Shown one piece after another: positions 5,347 to 5,704 of a stretch of 5,704 bases of DNA. The stretch lies in the NCBI GenBank assembly GCA_017354595.1, contig JAFMQQ010000235.1:1-5704 (forward strand), written 5' to 3'. The notes beneath the pieces are model-generated. The model saw only the letters and a program-made list of their open reading frames with translations. It did no database searches and had not been told where the DNA came from. Both the position numbers and the translations under genes were made by a program. The stretch comes from Micromonosporaceae bacterium (lineage in GTDB: Bacteria; Actinomycetota; Actinomycetes; Mycobacteriales; Micromonosporaceae). Position 1 is the first letter of the stretch. Each line of letters begins with the position of its first letter.

Positions 5347-5658
5347 CTATCTCTTCTGTCGATGATTCGGGCGGAATGTCGACAGCAGCAGCCATGCACC
5401 AAGGCCGGACGGGTCGTCCGGCTGCGGACCCAACATCTTCTTCAGGCGTAGACTCGACCCCAGCACCAAAACAACTCCACTAACCCCGACAGCAACTCCG
5501 CCCACTGCAAGCGAGACATACAACTCACGGTACTTGTGCGTCGCGGTGACAGCGCCACCCAATCCCGCAATCGCCATGCCCACCAGAGACACTCTGAAGC
5601 CAGTAATGAACAACCGGAACGCAAGGGTACCTGCGATGATTTCCCGGGTCGACTCCAT
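5347..5658 (-). CDS. Small two-helix membrane protein of unknown function
   Basis: I do not recognise a family. The ATG at 5658 gives 103 residues. Two hydrophobic segments are visible: FRLFITGFRVSLVGMAIAGL with the following GGAV, and LYVSLAVGGVAVGVSGVVLV with the following LGS. They are separated by a short polar turn (TATHKYRE). The C-terminal 35 residues are soluble and basic at the end. This suggests an inner-membrane hairpin protein. The reading frame stays open upstream; a GTG at 5688 would add ten residues, and the frame runs to the window edge. I prefer the ATG because most of the preceding codons end in A or T, but neither start has a clear ribosome site. Third-position GC is about 60% by hand count, well below the other genes, and codons such as AGA, CTA and GTT occur. 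The gene converges on the redox operon with 18 bases between stops and no visible terminator. Confidence 0.6.
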   Translation of the reverse strand: MESTREIIAGTLAFRLFITGFRVSLVGMAIAGLGGAVTATHKYRELYVSLAVGGVAVGVSGVVLVLGSSLRLKKMLGPQPDDPSGLGAWLLLSTFRPNHRQKR

Positions 5659-5704
5659 AGGACCAAGTGTTGCAGCTTTACGCGGCACTCGATGGCCCGA
5701 CGAG

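Overview
The window looks like chromosomal DNA from a high-GC actinomycete. The four main genes use G or C at most third codon positions. One gene is a WYL-family regulator of a type common in actinobacteria, and another carries a twin-arginine signal peptide. The tetramer GTAC and the hexamer GGTACC are clearly enriched. I associate that bias with Micromonosporaceae-like genomes, but this is a tentative impression and not an identification.

Layout, left to right. (1) 1-975, plus strand: a YafY-type HTH/WYL transcriptional regulator whose first few codons lie outside the window. (2) 976-1072: a short gap with two inverted repeats, one directly behind the stop codon, and a possible -10 element for a leaderless start. 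(3) 1073-2629, plus strand: a Tat-exported phosphoesterase of the phospholipase C / AcpA-type acid phosphatase family, with an unexplained low-complexity tail. (4) 2630-2840: a 211-base gap with a perfect 12-bp stem-loop just after the phosphoesterase and a perfect 18-bp palindrome about 50 bases before the next gene. (5) 2841-3719 and 3763-5328, plus strand: two closely spaced genes that look like an operon. The first encodes a six-helix ferric-reductase-like haem b membrane protein with no flavin domain. The second encodes a soluble NuoF-like flavin/NADH protein fused to a small C-terminal ferredoxin domain. (6) 5347-5658, minus strand: a small two-helix membrane protein with much lower third-position GC, convergent with the operon and only 18 bases from it.

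The most coherent biology is the two-gene redox module. The NuoF-like protein has the NADH- and FMN-binding motifs, an Fe-S site and an atypical ferredoxin domain. The membrane protein supplies two pairs of helix histidines for haem but no dehydrogenase domain. The inference is that electrons pass from NAD(P)H through FMN and Fe-S clusters to membrane haem and on to an unknown acceptor. The regulator and the phosphoesterase appear to be separate transcription units.

The strongest signal not explained by gene content is a spaced palindromic motif, ACCGTCC-N5-GGAC. It occurs four times, always in the same reading phase, and sometimes sits in locally rare codons.
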